In this document: in pieces, positions 17,074-26,099 of the stretch | Position numbering within the stretch: position 1 is the stretch's first letter | How the letters are laid out: every line of letters starts with the position of its first letter | Assembly: GCF_003148745.1 (NCBI RefSeq) | Contig: NZ_QGGU01000001.1 | Coordinates: forward strand, 137,536-201,535 | Origin: Pleionea mediterranea | Lineage (GTDB): Bacteria; Pseudomonadota; Gammaproteobacteria; Enterobacterales; Kangiellaceae | Reading direction: 5' to 3' | Length of the DNA: 64,000 nt | The notes under the pieces: model-generated | What the model was told of the DNA's origin: nothing | The model's input: only the letters and a program-made list of their open reading frames with translations | Database searches by the model: none | Program-made: the position numbers and the translations under genes

Positions 17074-18567
17074 ATGAAACATCTGCTATTAATCGTAACG
17101 CTACTGTTCGTTGGTTTAAGTTACTCGAATGACAAAAAAGGTGACAATATTAATGATCCTTTCCCGAAGGAGAAAGTCGTTAAGACGGAACATTCCGTCG
17201 AGATTAATGGTCGTGATATTGATTATACCGCGACGGCAGGCACCTCATTTGTGTTTAATAAAAAGCACGAAAAAATCGGAAATATTTATTACACGGCTTA
17301 CACCAAAGACGATGCTAAGTCAGATCGACCGATTACTTTTGCCTACAATGGTGGACCGGGCTCAGCCTCTGTCTGGCTGCATATGGGAACCTTTGGCCCT
17401 AAACGTGTGGTAATGGATAAAGAAGGCTTTATGCCAACACCACCTTATCAAGCGGTGGATAACCAGTACTCTATTTTAGATTTAACGGACATTGTATTTA
17501 TTGATCCGGTAGGAACGGGCTACAGCCGGGCTGGCGGTAAAGGCACCAATAAAGATTTTCATGGAACCTGGGAAGATATAGAAACGGTGTCTGAATTCAT
17601 TCGCCTTTATCTGACCCGAAATAATCGATGGTCGTCGCCCAAGTTTTTGGCCGGTGAAAGTTATGGCACATTACGTTCAGCTGGTATTGCTTATCATATG
17701 GGACAAAATTTAGGCGTTAATTTTAATGGCATTGTTCTGATATCTAGCGTGTTAAATTACACATTGGATGAATTTGATCATGGCGTGAATATTCAGGCGC
17801 CCATTACATTGCTGCCAACCTATACGGCAACAGCCTTCTATCATAAACAGTTGGGGAATCGTTTTAGTTCAGTTGATGAGGCGATTAATGAAGCCAAAAT
17901 ATTCGCCATGAACGACTACGCATTAGCGCTGTTACAGGGCGATAATCTTTCTGAAGAAAAACGGCAAAGTGTTGCCACTAAACTCTCCGAGCTGACAGGT
18001 TTATCAAAAGACTTTATTTTGCTGAATAACCTGATTATCGATATGGGACAATTTGTTCACAACTTGCGTCGTGATGAAGGTTTAACACTGGGCCGACTGG
18101 ACAGTCGTTTTGTGACAGAAGAAGTCGATGCCATGGAGCAACCCGGTTATCGAGATCCCAGCTATATGGCAATACACGGTCCCTACACAGAAACCTTGAT
18201 GGACTATATGCGCTCTGAACTGAAGTTTGAATCGGATCTGGTTTATCACATTCTTGGCGGTGGTGTTGGATCATGGAATACCAAAGACCTCGCCAGAGAT
18301 TCTTTTGATATGAGTCGAAAGCTTCGTCATGCCATGCTGCGCAATCCATCTATGAAAGTGTTTGTGGCAAATGGTTATTACGATATGGCGACGCCATTTT
18401 TTTCAACCGAATATAATTTCTCTCATATGGGGCTGCCTAAGTCATTGCAAGACAATATTATGATGACCTATTACGAGTCGGGGCATATGATGTATATTCG
18501 CAAGCCGGATTTGATCAAACTGAAGCAAGATTTAAACGATTTCTATCAGTTTTCCTTATCAAAGTAA
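17074..18567 (+). CDS. Serine carboxypeptidase, peptidase family S10
   Basis: The 497-residue protein begins with a signal peptide (residues 1-18). The S10 hallmarks are in order: the oxyanion region AYNGGPGSASVWLHMG, the nucleophile in AGESYGTLR, the catalytic Asp in VANGYYDMATP and the catalytic His in YYESGHMMYI. It probably removes C-terminal residues of peptides in the periplasm, supplying peptide nutrients. A good AGAGG site precedes the ATG. It is followed 57 bp later by the prolyl-tRNA deacylase gene, without obvious functional link. Confidence 0.95.
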   Translation: MKHLLLIVTLLFVGLSYSNDKKGDNINDPFPKEKVVKTEHSVEINGRDIDYTATAGTSFVFNKKHEKIGNIYYTAYTKDDAKSDRPITFAYNGGPGSASVWLHMGTFGPKRVVMDKEGFMPTPPYQAVDNQYSILDLTDIVFIDPVGTGYSRAGGKGTNKDFHGTWEDIETVSEFIRLYLTRNNRWSSPKFLAGESYGTLRSAGIAYHMGQNLGVNFNGIVLISSVLNYTLDEFDHGVNIQAPITLLPTYTATAFYHKQLGNRFSSVDEAINEAKIFAMNDYALALLQGDNLSEEKRQSVATKLSELTGLSKDFILLNNLIIDMGQFVHNLRRDEGLTLGRLDSRFVTEEVDAMEQPGYRDPSYMAIHGPYTETLMDYMRSELKFESDLVYHILGGGVGSWNTKDLARDSFDMSRKLRHAMLRNPSMKVFVANGYYDMATPFFSTEYNFSHMGLPKSLQDNIMMTYYESGHMMYIRKPDLIKLKQDLNDFYQFSLSK

Positions 18568-18624
18568 TCAGTTAGTGGGTGAACAGATCATTGAACTGTT
18601 TAAGTTTTTAATGGAATTCACTTA

Positions 18625-19134
18625 ATGCATGTTGAACAACTAACATCGTTATTAAAGGCGTGGGGTGTTGACTACAAAAGGTATCAACATCCTCCGTTGG
18701 ATACTTGTGATGAGGCCGATGCGCTTCAGTTACAGCGAAGCGGTACCCGATTAAAAAATTTATTTTTAAAAGATAATTATGGTCGCCGACACTTTCTTCT
18801 GTTGACCACTCCTGAAAAACGAGTTGATCTTAAATTGCTTTCAAAGCAAATGTCGATTGCACGGCTTGGTTTTGCGTCAGAACGACGACTATTAAAGTAC
18901 TTAAAGGTAAAGCCCGGCTGTGTCTCTTTGTTGGCACTCATTAATGACGAGCAGCAACAGGTTGAGTTATTACTGGATAACGATATTGTAGACAGTGAGT
19001 ACTTTCAGTGCCACCCTCTGATAAATACTGAAACCTATGTATTAAGTCATCATAATATAGATAAGTTTTTAGCCAACACGGGACATACCGTTAAGAGTGT
19101 TCTTGTGCCCGAAATTAATGAGAGTAAAGGCTAA
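18625..19134 (+). CDS. Prolyl-tRNA deacylase, ProXp-ala/PrdX type
   Basis: The 169-residue protein matches free-standing editing proteins that hydrolyse Ala-tRNAPro: an early HPPLDTCDEAD, then GTRLKNLFLKDNYGRRHFLL with the catalytic Lys, and LLSKQMSIARLGFASERRLLKYLKVKPGCVS. The His-rich tail HHNIDKFL is also typical. It clears mischarged tRNA in the cytoplasm. It ends 4 bp before the DUF1415 gene, so they form an operon. Confidence 0.93.
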   Translation: MHVEQLTSLLKAWGVDYKRYQHPPLDTCDEADALQLQRSGTRLKNLFLKDNYGRRHFLLLTTPEKRVDLKLLSKQMSIARLGFASERRLLKYLKVKPGCVSLLALINDEQQQVELLLDNDIVDSEYFQCHPLINTETYVLSHHNIDKFLANTGHTVKSVLVPEINESKG

Positions 19135-19138
19135 TTAA

Positions 19139-19717
19139 ATGATAAAAGAACGGAACGATGTTAATGAAAGTGCCATATCAGCGGTCGAGCAATGGGTTAA
19201 ACAGGTTGTGATTGAAGAAAACTTTTGCCCATTTGCCAAGCCCGTTGAGCAAAACGGAAGTATTTGCTACGTCACCACTCAGAGCAACACTCTGGAAACG
19301 GCTTTGATGCACTTAATTGTCGAGTGTGAACGGTTAAGTGAAAGTCAGCAGTATGAAACGACATTATTGATTTTTGATAAAGGTTTTAAAATATTTGATG
19401 ATTTTCTTGATTTAATGTCACTGGCGGATGACTTAATTGTTGAACAAGGGTATGAAGGAGTTTTTCAGCTAGCGCACTTTCATCCTCACTATTGTTTTGA
19501 CGGCTGTGATGAGCAGGATGCCGAAAACTATACCAATCGATCACCATTTCCTATTTTGCATTTATTACGTGAATCAAGTGTAGAACAAGGGTTGAAATCT
19601 ATTTCTCTGCCTGAAAATATACCTAACCGAAATATTAGGCATGCGCGAAAGAAAGGCCGAACTTTTTGGCAGAGTAAATTAAAAGGTTGTTTTAAAACTG
19701 AACTCAAAAAAGACTGA
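19139..19717 (+). CDS. DUF1415-family protein
   Basis: The 192-residue cytoplasmic protein has the DUF1415 signature: EENFCPFAKP near residue 25, the segment FQLAHFHPHYCFDG near 115, and NRSPFPILHLLRE near 140. The conserved Cys and His residues suggest a metal or thiol function, but no biochemical role is known to me. It follows the prolyl-tRNA deacylase gene by 4 bp. Confidence 0.92.
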   Translation: MIKERNDVNESAISAVEQWVKQVVIEENFCPFAKPVEQNGSICYVTTQSNTLETALMHLIVECERLSESQQYETTLLIFDKGFKIFDDFLDLMSLADDLIVEQGYEGVFQLAHFHPHYCFDGCDEQDAENYTNRSPFPILHLLRESSVEQGLKSISLPENIPNRNIRHARKKGRTFWQSKLKGCFKTELKKD

Positions 19718-19794
19718 TATTTTGGTCTGCTTAAAATTTTACGTAAAGTCGTTTTAAAAATTAATTTAATGGTAACAAAAAATAGGAAGCTGAA

Positions 19795-20343
19795 ATGCCT
19801 TTAAAGTTCAAAGTGAAAATTTTATCTGTGTTATGTATGTTGCTGCTAACTGGTACTGTCAACGACACTTATGCTAATGATACCAATAATAAAAGTACAC
19901 ATGCTGAACAATCTGACATTGATCAATTAAAAATTAGCGTGGCCGATATATTAAACCAACTGCATCAATTTGCAGCCGAAGCAAAAGGCGAACAATATTT
20001 TCAGTTGTTTTCCAAAGATGCCGTTTATATTGGTACCGATGCTAGCGAAACATGGTCGATTGACGAGTTTAAAGCATTTGCCACGCCTTATTTTTCGAAA
20101 GGTAAAGGTTGGGATTACCGTGTAACACAGCGAAACATCTATTTTTCGAGTGATAAGCAGATGGCATGGTTTGATGAGCTGTTGTGGAATGATAAATACG
20201 GTGTTTCTCGTGGCTCTGGAGTTTTAGAGTATAAGAAACAACAATGGAAAATCGCTCATTATCATTTAACTTTTCCTATTCCAAATGAACTTGCGGCTGA
20301 GTTTACCCGACAAATCAAGCTGTTCGAGAAGAATAAAAATTAA
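19795..20343 (+). CDS. Exported NTF2/SnoaL-like protein
   Basis: The 182-residue protein has a signal peptide (residues 1-28, ending near VNDTYAND) and a SnoaL_3-type NTF2-like fold: LHQFAAEAKGEQYFQLFSKDAVYIGTD, WSIDEFKAFATPYF, WFDELLW and SGVLEYKKQQWKIAHYHLTFPI. Members of this clan bind small ligands or act as enzymes. The substrate is unknown. Confidence 0.85.
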   Translation: MPLKFKVKILSVLCMLLLTGTVNDTYANDTNNKSTHAEQSDIDQLKISVADILNQLHQFAAEAKGEQYFQLFSKDAVYIGTDASETWSIDEFKAFATPYFSKGKGWDYRVTQRNIYFSSDKQMAWFDELLWNDKYGVSRGSGVLEYKKQQWKIAHYHLTFPIPNELAAEFTRQIKLFEKNKN

Positions 20344-20428
20344 TCAAATTTACCGTTCGTAATTTAATAGATGCTTCGGCATAATAGCTGGCCATTTTGT
20401 TCTGTTTTCAATCTATCTGGTAGTGTTT

Positions 20429-21346
20429 ATGTGGTTTAGAAATCTTCAGTTATATCGTTTCGTTGACTCGTTTAATTTGTCCGAGCAGGAGTTCGCGGAA
20501 AAGCTTGCAGAGCAGCGCTTTCAGCCCTGTGGACGGCAGTCTAAGGAAACTGTTGGCTGGATATCACCGCTGCATCGCCATCAGGAAGAACTGGTCTACC
20601 ACGCCAATGGCTGCTTTTTGTTCTGTATGCGCAAAGAACAAAAAGTGATACCGCCAACAATGATCAATGAAGCGCTAGAAGAACGTGTCAGCGAGATAGA
20701 AATTGAGCAGGGGCGTAAGGTATTTCGTAAAGAAAAACAGCAGTTTAAAGAAGATATCATGGCTATGTTACTGCCTAAAGCGTTTACCCGGGCCACGCAT
20801 ACCCATGCGTACATAGACACAAGAAATGGTTTTATGGTCGTGAATGCAGGAAGTATTGCCCTCGCGGATACCTTTATTAGCCTTCTGGTGGATTCCCTTG
20901 GGGTTCTTGGCGCAGTTAAAATTGATGCCGAACAAAACCCTGCGGCCACCATGAACCAGTGGTTACTCGAAGGGTTGCCCGAGCCCTGGTCATTAAGCGG
21001 CGAGTACGAACTGAAAGATCCTCAGGATGAACGGGTGGCTCGTTTTAAAGATAATGAGTTAGAAGGGCAGGGCGGCCAGGTCATTCAAGATTTAATCAAT
21101 GATGGATACTGGGTAAGTAAATTGGGAATTTACTTTAAAGATCTGCTCAAGTGCACCGTGACTGATGATTTGCAAATAAAAAGTGTTAAGTTTGGTGATG
21201 AATTACTCAATCAGAACGATGAGCTTGATATTGAAGATCATATGGCAAAATTTGATGCTGACTTTGTATTAATGACGCAAACTGTCGCTGAATTTTATGA
21301 TGATTTCGCAAAGTCGTTTACGTTAGTGAATAGCACGCCAGAATAA
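20429..21346 (+). CDS. rdgC: Recombination-associated protein RdgC
   Basis: The 305-residue protein begins MWFRNLQLYRF, as E. coli RdgC begins MLWFKNLMVYR, and has the family's usual length. It forms a ring-shaped dimer on double-stranded DNA and limits RecA activity. Residues 85-115 match the RdgC segment of conserved Lys/Arg (FRKEKQQFKEDIMAMLLPKAF). The ATG at 20429 is preferred over the in-frame GTG 6 bp upstream because of the family N-terminus. Confidence 0.97.
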   Translation: MWFRNLQLYRFVDSFNLSEQEFAEKLAEQRFQPCGRQSKETVGWISPLHRHQEELVYHANGCFLFCMRKEQKVIPPTMINEALEERVSEIEIEQGRKVFRKEKQQFKEDIMAMLLPKAFTRATHTHAYIDTRNGFMVVNAGSIALADTFISLLVDSLGVLGAVKIDAEQNPAATMNQWLLEGLPEPWSLSGEYELKDPQDERVARFKDNELEGQGGQVIQDLINDGYWVSKLGIYFKDLLKCTVTDDLQIKSVKFGDELLNQNDELDIEDHMAKFDADFVLMTQTVAEFYDDFAKSFTLVNSTPE

Positions 21347-21710
21347 ATGGATATACTTAGTCAGTATGTCCGAAATTTAAAAGCCGGTTGAAAAAAAAAT
21401 TCAATAGAGGTTTTTGGGTGAACTTTCTGTTAAATCCTTAATCCTTAATCCTTAATCCTTAATCCTTAATCCTTAAACCTTTAGCCTTCTTATACCTTTT
21501 TCGAAATGTATGAGAGTTTAATTGTGTCAAGGAGGTAGTGATATAAATCGATTTATATTGTCAAAACGGACTGCTTTAACCCTAAAAATATTATCGTCTC
21601 GTTACTACAGGCATTAAAGCTCAGCAGTACAAGATCTTTGTTGTTTAAGAGATTGGAGTAGCTTATTAAAACGGTAAGTAGTGAGTATAAAAATCATTAA
21701 TGAGGGTGTT
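21347..21710. other. Intergenic region with heptanucleotide tandem repeat
   Basis: This 364-bp stretch holds no supported gene. Its main feature is a run of 7-nt units (described separately). A second AT-rich part leads to the serine hydrolase gene at 21711. Confidence 0.6.
21431..21486 (+). repeat. Heptanucleotide tandem repeat (TTAATCC)
   Basis: Five perfect TTAATCC units (21438-21472) are flanked by degenerate units TAAATCC (21431-21437), TTAAACC (21473-21479) and TTTAGCC (21480-21486). A run of identical 7-nt units can change in length by slippage. It is about 85 bp after rdgC. Confidence 0.9.
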
Positions 21711-22712
21711 ATGAAAAGTATTTTAATGGTATTGCTAGGTTTTCTTATATCAACTTATGCAAGTGCAAATACCAATTTATTCAACGAAGTTGTAATGAAC
21801 TCAATTCATGATAGTGGGTTTAATGGTTCTATTGTAATTGGTAAGCAAGGAGCTGTTATTTATCAGAAGTATATTGGGTATTCTGACAAGAAGAATACGG
21901 ATAAACTTACAGTGAACCATATATTTAGCCCTGGTTCAGTCGGGAAAGAGTTTACAACAGTTACAATAATGCAGCTTGTAGAGCAAGGACGACTGAGTTA
22001 CTCCGATAAAATAACCAAGTATTTGGATTGGCTACCAGAAGAAGCTGAAAAGGTAACCGTTGAGCATATACTGACGCACACATCGGGCCTTCCTAAAATA
22101 AAGTGGAAAAGAAACATAAACACTGCAGACGCCGTTGAACAGATAAAAAATAGTCAGTTAAGTTTCGCGCCAGGAGAAGGGTATCTTTACTCAAATTTAA
22201 ACGTGGTTTTGCGTGCACTTATTGTAGAGAAAGTATCAGGAGATTCTTATTCAAATTATTTGAAAAATTCTGTTTTTGATGTTGCAGATATGAAAAGTTC
22301 CTATCAACAGCTAACAGAAAGTGATGTTTCGGATTTTAAAGTGTACGGTGATTACCCTACCTACTTATTAGGTACCACCATCTATGTGACGCCAGTGGAT
22401 TTGTTGAAGTTTGAGAATGCATTATGGAGTGGAACACTTATTCAAGTCGATGAGTTAAAACGTGTGCTTGATGGCGAACGGCTATCTGGAAAAACAAATC
22501 ACGCTTATTTTGATTTTGGTAAGTTTTATAAGGACTCTCAAGGTAAGTTAGTGAGCTGGGAACATGACGGATCAAACCCGAATCACCATACGTTAAAATT
22601 TCATGATTTTATAAGTGATTATACAATTGTTATTATGTCTAGCGATGGAAACAAGGAGACGTTGTATAAAATTCGGGATAACTTAAAGTCTCTGATAATT
22701 AATAAATCTTAA
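21711..22712 (+). CDS. Exported serine hydrolase, class C beta-lactamase/PBP4* family
   Basis: The 333-residue product has a signal peptide (residues 1-20) and the three motifs of the serine beta-lactamase-like fold: SxxK as SVGK (in SPGSVGKEFTT), YxN as YSN (in YLYSNLNVV), and a third motif HDG replacing KTG. The segment HILTHTSGLPK is also typical. It is more likely a peptidase or esterase than a true beta-lactamase. The ATG at 21711 sits after GAGGG; the in-frame upstream start at 21681 would give a non-signal N-terminus. The gene is AT-rich. Confidence 0.88.
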   Translation: MKSILMVLLGFLISTYASANTNLFNEVVMNSIHDSGFNGSIVIGKQGAVIYQKYIGYSDKKNTDKLTVNHIFSPGSVGKEFTTVTIMQLVEQGRLSYSDKITKYLDWLPEEAEKVTVEHILTHTSGLPKIKWKRNINTADAVEQIKNSQLSFAPGEGYLYSNLNVVLRALIVEKVSGDSYSNYLKNSVFDVADMKSSYQQLTESDVSDFKVYGDYPTYLLGTTIYVTPVDLLKFENALWSGTLIQVDELKRVLDGERLSGKTNHAYFDFGKFYKDSQGKLVSWEHDGSNPNHHTLKFHDFISDYTIVIMSSDGNKETLYKIRDNLKSLIINKS

Positions 22713-22769
22713 ATTTAAGCGCTGAATATAAACAAGCAAACATTAGAGATGATTACAGTCGATAACAGA

Positions 22770-23099
22770 CTACTTAACTTGCGACTTTAATGTTTGAATA
22801 ACTTCCAGGTTTGAGTTTATCGCTGCTTTTTCTATATGTTGTCGATAGTTTTCAGGATTGTAAACTTCCGCTAATATTTCAAGCAGCAGGTGCTTCAAAG
22901 CTTCATCACCGTAACGGCTGCTGATGTAAACTTTAATGGCTCGCATCCAGACGGGCCAGTTAAATTCAATTTTATTGTCGGCCTCGGCAAAATCAAGTGG
23001 CATGGAAAATAACTGGTGGTAACCGCCCGATTGTTCGGCCGCATGCCGGACAACCTGCCAGATATAGTGCTTATCACCGTCAGTTAATCGATATTCCAT
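22770..23099 (-). CDS. Hypothetical cytoplasmic protein
   Basis: The 109-residue product begins MEYRLTDGDKHYIWQVV and is largely helical, with EFNWPVWMRAIKVYISSRYGDEALKHLLLEILAEVY in its middle part. I recognise no family. The ATG at 23099 has AGGA 9 bp upstream and is preferred over two in-frame ATGs further up. It is convergent with the serine hydrolase gene. Confidence 0.55.
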   Translation of the reverse strand: MEYRLTDGDKHYIWQVVRHAAEQSGGYHQLFSMPLDFAEADNKIEFNWPVWMRAIKVYISSRYGDEALKHLLLEILAEVYNPENYRQHIEKAAINSNLEVIQTLKSQVK

Positions 23100-23438
23100 A
23101 TTCGACATTCCTAAATAGTTAAGTTTGCTAACGCTCATCCGTGTTAAACAGTGTCAATTATTAAGCCTTTTGCTGGCTTGACGGCATAATAGACACATTC
23201 TCATGCAGCTTGTTTTTACCTGAGTAAGGTTAGCTTAGCTATAGGCCATCGGGCAGGTCTGATTGTCAGTTTATGCTGTAAGACATTCGCCCAAATCGCT
23301 TTAATTATTATAGTTGCTGACAGGCAGGTTTGTTTAAAAAAGCAACAATTGTTTACAGTCTAGTCTGGATACGGTGGCGCAGAGGAAGGGAATTAATGAT
23401 AAACTTGCCCTTGTTTAATTAATCGTCAGTCCAGATTT
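23100..23438. other. Intergenic region, divergent promoters expected
   Basis: Nothing recognisable is seen in this 339-bp stretch between the divergent hypothetical gene and the Sel1-repeat gene. Confidence 0.5.
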
Positions 23439-24326
23439 ATGAAGTTTTTGTTGTTTCCCAGTATTCTTGCTTCCCTGTTTTTGTTTTCCGCCTGCCATTC
23501 TGATAGTGATCGGCAAACAACGCGTTTGTGTGAGTCACACTACAAGGCCGAAAGTTATAAGGTTGCACTGAACCTGTGTCTTGAGTCCGCTAATGCCGGA
23601 AATTTAAACAGTCAATGGATTTTGGCCAACTTGTACATTCAGGGGTTGTTGGGTGAAAAACAGTATGATGAAGCGGTAAAGTGGTTAACCAGAGCGGCTG
23701 AAAATGGCCATACGGCAGCTCAAAGAGAGCTGGGTAAAAGCTACTTGTGGGGACGAGGTGTAAAGCAGGACTCTGAGACGGCATTTAAGTGGTTTAAATT
23801 GGCGGCTGATCAATACGACAAAGATGCACAATTTTTAATTGGCGTGATGTTTCTTGGCGCTAAAGATCGGCCCGCTGATCAGGCCTCGGCGATCAACTGG
23901 TTTAAAAAGTCGGCAGCGAATGGTCATAAAATAGCCATCAATAATTTAGCCTGGATTTATGCCACCAGCCCAAACTCGTCACTGCGAAATGGTAAGCGGG
24001 CCATTGCCATTCTAAAACCACTTATCGAAAAGGAACCAGATTCTCCAGTAATACTGGACACTCTGGCGGCGGCTTATGCCGAAGCTGGCGATTTTGAACA
24101 GGCGATCCAGGTTCAACAAGATGCGATTGATCAGTTACCCGAGAAAATGAATCAACGTGCCCGACAATCCTATTTTGATCGTATGGATCATTATCAAAAT
24201 CAAAAGCCTTGGCGTGAAGCGGTGCCGCTTTGGTCCACTGAATCTGAGGATAGGGAATCTGAGGATAAAGAGCTGGAAGAAAAAGAACCTGAAGAAAGAA
24301 ACAAGCCTGAAGAAACCAAGTCATAA
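23439..24326 (+). CDS. Sel1-repeat lipoprotein
   Basis: The 295-residue product has a lipoprotein signal peptide with the lipobox LFSAC (Cys at residue 19). It then has TPR-like Sel1 repeats: YKVALNLCLESANAGN, YDEAVKWLTRAAENGHTAAQRELGKSYLWGRGV, SETAFKWFKLAADQYDKDAQFLIGVMFL and SAINWFKKSAANGHK. One further TPR-like pair runs to about residue 235. The tail is rich in Glu/Lys (residues 270-295). It is probably anchored in a membrane facing the periplasm and acts as a scaffold for protein contacts; partners are unknown. Confidence 0.88.
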   Translation: MKFLLFPSILASLFLFSACHSDSDRQTTRLCESHYKAESYKVALNLCLESANAGNLNSQWILANLYIQGLLGEKQYDEAVKWLTRAAENGHTAAQRELGKSYLWGRGVKQDSETAFKWFKLAADQYDKDAQFLIGVMFLGAKDRPADQASAINWFKKSAANGHKIAINNLAWIYATSPNSSLRNGKRAIAILKPLIEKEPDSPVILDTLAAAYAEAGDFEQAIQVQQDAIDQLPEKMNQRARQSYFDRMDHYQNQKPWREAVPLWSTESEDRESEDKELEEKEPEERNKPEETKS

Positions 24327-24431
24327 AAAACATAAGCATTCAAATCCTGAGCTTCAGGCATACTTCTGTGTAATAAAATCGACGAGTTACCGACTCAGAA
24401 GAGAACAGTTGCTAAGAGGAGCTTTCGGCTC

Positions 24432-25031
24432 ATGCAGTCGATTCAATTGGCATCGTCGATCCAAATAAAGCACAATAATATTAAAACCGACTGGGTTAGT
24501 CTGGTTACAGACGTTGGGGATAATCAACAGAATATGAGTGAGCAAGAACGCCTGTTTAATGAGGCGTGGCAAGCATATAAACCGGCTATTGCACGTGTGG
24601 TTCAGTCATACGAAGCGATCCCTGCGTTGCAAGAAGAGTTGCAACAGGATATTGCCTTCGCTGTGTGGCGTTCACTGCCGCGCTTTAATCATAAAAGCGC
24701 TTTAAAAACCTATATTCTATCCATCGCGCATAACCGTGCAATCAGTCATGTGGCAAAGCATGTGCGTGAGGGAAAAACCACTTCAAGCGATGATGTTGTG
24801 TTAACCGGAGACACTTGTCCTTCGGGCAGAATAGAAGCGGATCGAAAGCAAACTCGGCTTATGGCTGGCATGCAACAGTTGCCAATTGCACAAAGACAAA
24901 TACTCGCTCTGGCACTGGAAGGACTCAGTTACGATGAGATCGCAGAGATACTTGGTATCACTATCAACAATGTTGGCGTGCGTCTGAATCGTGCGAAAAA
25001 AGCATTAAAGGATGTGGTGGAGCATGAGTAA
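24432..25031 (+). CDS. RNA polymerase sigma factor, ECF-like
   Basis: The 199-residue protein has sigma region 2 at residues 45-115 (LFNEAWQAYKPAIARVV, then FAVWRSLPRFNHKSALKTYILSIAHNRAISHV) and region 4 at about 150-195 (LPIAQRQILALALEGLSYDEIAEILGITINNVGVRLNRAKKAL). The start at 24432 follows AGGAG at 10 bp. An in-frame ATG at 24534 would remove 34 residues that are not part of the sigma fold and remains possible. It precedes a membrane protein gene by 39 bp, a likely partner. Confidence 0.9.
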   Translation: MQSIQLASSIQIKHNNIKTDWVSLVTDVGDNQQNMSEQERLFNEAWQAYKPAIARVVQSYEAIPALQEELQQDIAFAVWRSLPRFNHKSALKTYILSIAHNRAISHVAKHVREGKTTSSDDVVLTGDTCPSGRIEADRKQTRLMAGMQQLPIAQRQILALALEGLSYDEIAEILGITINNVGVRLNRAKKALKDVVEHE

Positions 25032-25070
25032 ACGAACTAAAGGGTGTTCTCCTTTAAAGGTTATTTTCTT

Positions 25071-25655
25071 ATGACAGATAAATTTGACTGGGACAATGCC
25101 GTTAATGAATGGCAAAATCATGAACCCGATATGCCTGCATTGAAAAAGAATATGCTGTGGCAGTCGTGGCGTATGAAACTAGTGCTTGCGTTGGATATTA
25201 TCGGACTGCTGGTTTTATTTCCGTTTGCGTACTTTATTTTTCTTTCCGATGAAGCCATGAGCATTAAAGTGTGGTTTTCTTTGGTGTGTATTATTGCGGC
25301 GGTTGGGGTTTACTTTGACTTTTACCTGCGAAAAGATTTGTGGGAATTACCGTCGACAACCAAGGGGGTGTTTCGGCATTTGATAAAGCGTGCCGAAGCA
25401 GGAATAAAGATAGCCCGGTTTTCCATAGTGTACTTATCATTATTTTTGTTGTTTTTGGTTGGCTGGGGATTGTACCTGGTATTTTTTGAAACGGAACGCC
25501 TGGCAAAAGCCGGTTCGTTAACCAGTTTGATTATCGGCAGTACGGTGATCGTTATTTCAATTGCCGTTTCTATCTGGTACAAAAAACGAAAAGAAGTACA
25601 GCTTGAATCCGCAAGAAAGGATTACGAGGCGTTTATTCAGCCAGACATTGACTAA
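25071..25655 (+). CDS. Membrane protein paired with sigma factor, putative anti-sigma factor
   Basis: The 194-residue product has a cytoplasmic N-terminal segment of about 35 residues (FDWDNAVNEWQNHEPDMPAL) and four TM helices (about 38-58, 63-83, 115-135, 145-165), then a basic tail. The layout and position suggest an anti-sigma factor, though no known anti-sigma domain is seen. The ATG at 25071 has AAAGG 10 bp upstream and is preferred over a GTG 27 bp upstream. Confidence 0.7.
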   Translation: MTDKFDWDNAVNEWQNHEPDMPALKKNMLWQSWRMKLVLALDIIGLLVLFPFAYFIFLSDEAMSIKVWFSLVCIIAAVGVYFDFYLRKDLWELPSTTKGVFRHLIKRAEAGIKIARFSIVYLSLFLLFLVGWGLYLVFFETERLAKAGSLTSLIIGSTVIVISIAVSIWYKKRKEVQLESARKDYEAFIQPDID

Positions 25656-25679
25656 AGCTTCGGGACAAGCTTTAGTCAA
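25648..25679. terminator. 13-bp perfect inverted repeat spanning a stop codon
   Basis: TTGACTAAAGCTT (25648-25660) and AAGCTTTAGTCAA (25667-25679) form a perfect stem with a 6-nt loop CGGGAC. The stop codon of the upstream gene (25653-25655) lies in the left arm. It lies between convergent genes and probably serves both transcripts; the T-run is weak on both sides. Confidence 0.6.
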
Positions 25680-25709
25680 ATATTTAGCTTAAAATGGTTT
25701 ATTCTGAAA

Positions 25710-26099
25710 TTAATCTTTTGCTGGCTCAAACGACAGAGACAGCGAGTTAACACAAAAGCGTAAGCCGGTGGGCGCTGGTCCATCTTCAAACACATGCCCC
25801 AGATGAGCATCACATTTGGCACAACTGATTTCAGTACGGATCATGCCTAGTGTGGTGTCCCGAGTGAGGGTTATATTATCCTCATCAATCGGTTGAAAAA
25901 AGCTTGGCCAGCCACTTCCGGAATTGTACTTACTGTCAGATGTAAACAGAGCCGTGTTGCAACATTTGCAATGGTATTGGCCTTGTTCATGATGATTATA
26001 GTATTCGCCACTTCCCGGTGGTTCTGTGCCTTTTTCTCGAGTGATTCGATATTCATCGGGCGTTAAACACATTTTCCACTCGGCTTCTGATTTCTGCAT
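25710..26099 (-). CDS. msrB: Peptide methionine-R-sulfoxide reductase MsrB
   Basis: The 129-residue protein has the complete SelR fold: zinc-binding CKCC (near residue 41) and CAKC (near 90), the substrate region SGSGWPSFF, and the catalytic Cys in RFCVNS near the C-terminus. It reduces methionine-R-sulfoxide in damaged proteins using thioredoxin. The ATG at 26099 sits 5 bp after a strong AGGAGGA site, so the in-frame start at 26126 is unlikely. Confidence 0.97.
   Translation of the reverse strand: MQKSEAEWKMCLTPDEYRITREKGTEPPGSGEYYNHHEQGQYHCKCCNTALFTSDSKYNSGSGWPSFFQPIDEDNITLTRDTTLGMIRTEISCAKCDAHLGHVFEDGPAPTGLRFCVNSLSLSFEPAKD

Noticed and set aside
21431-21486. Possible CRISPR array
   Set aside because: The repeat unit is 7 nt with no spacers and no cas genes; it is a simple tandem repeat.
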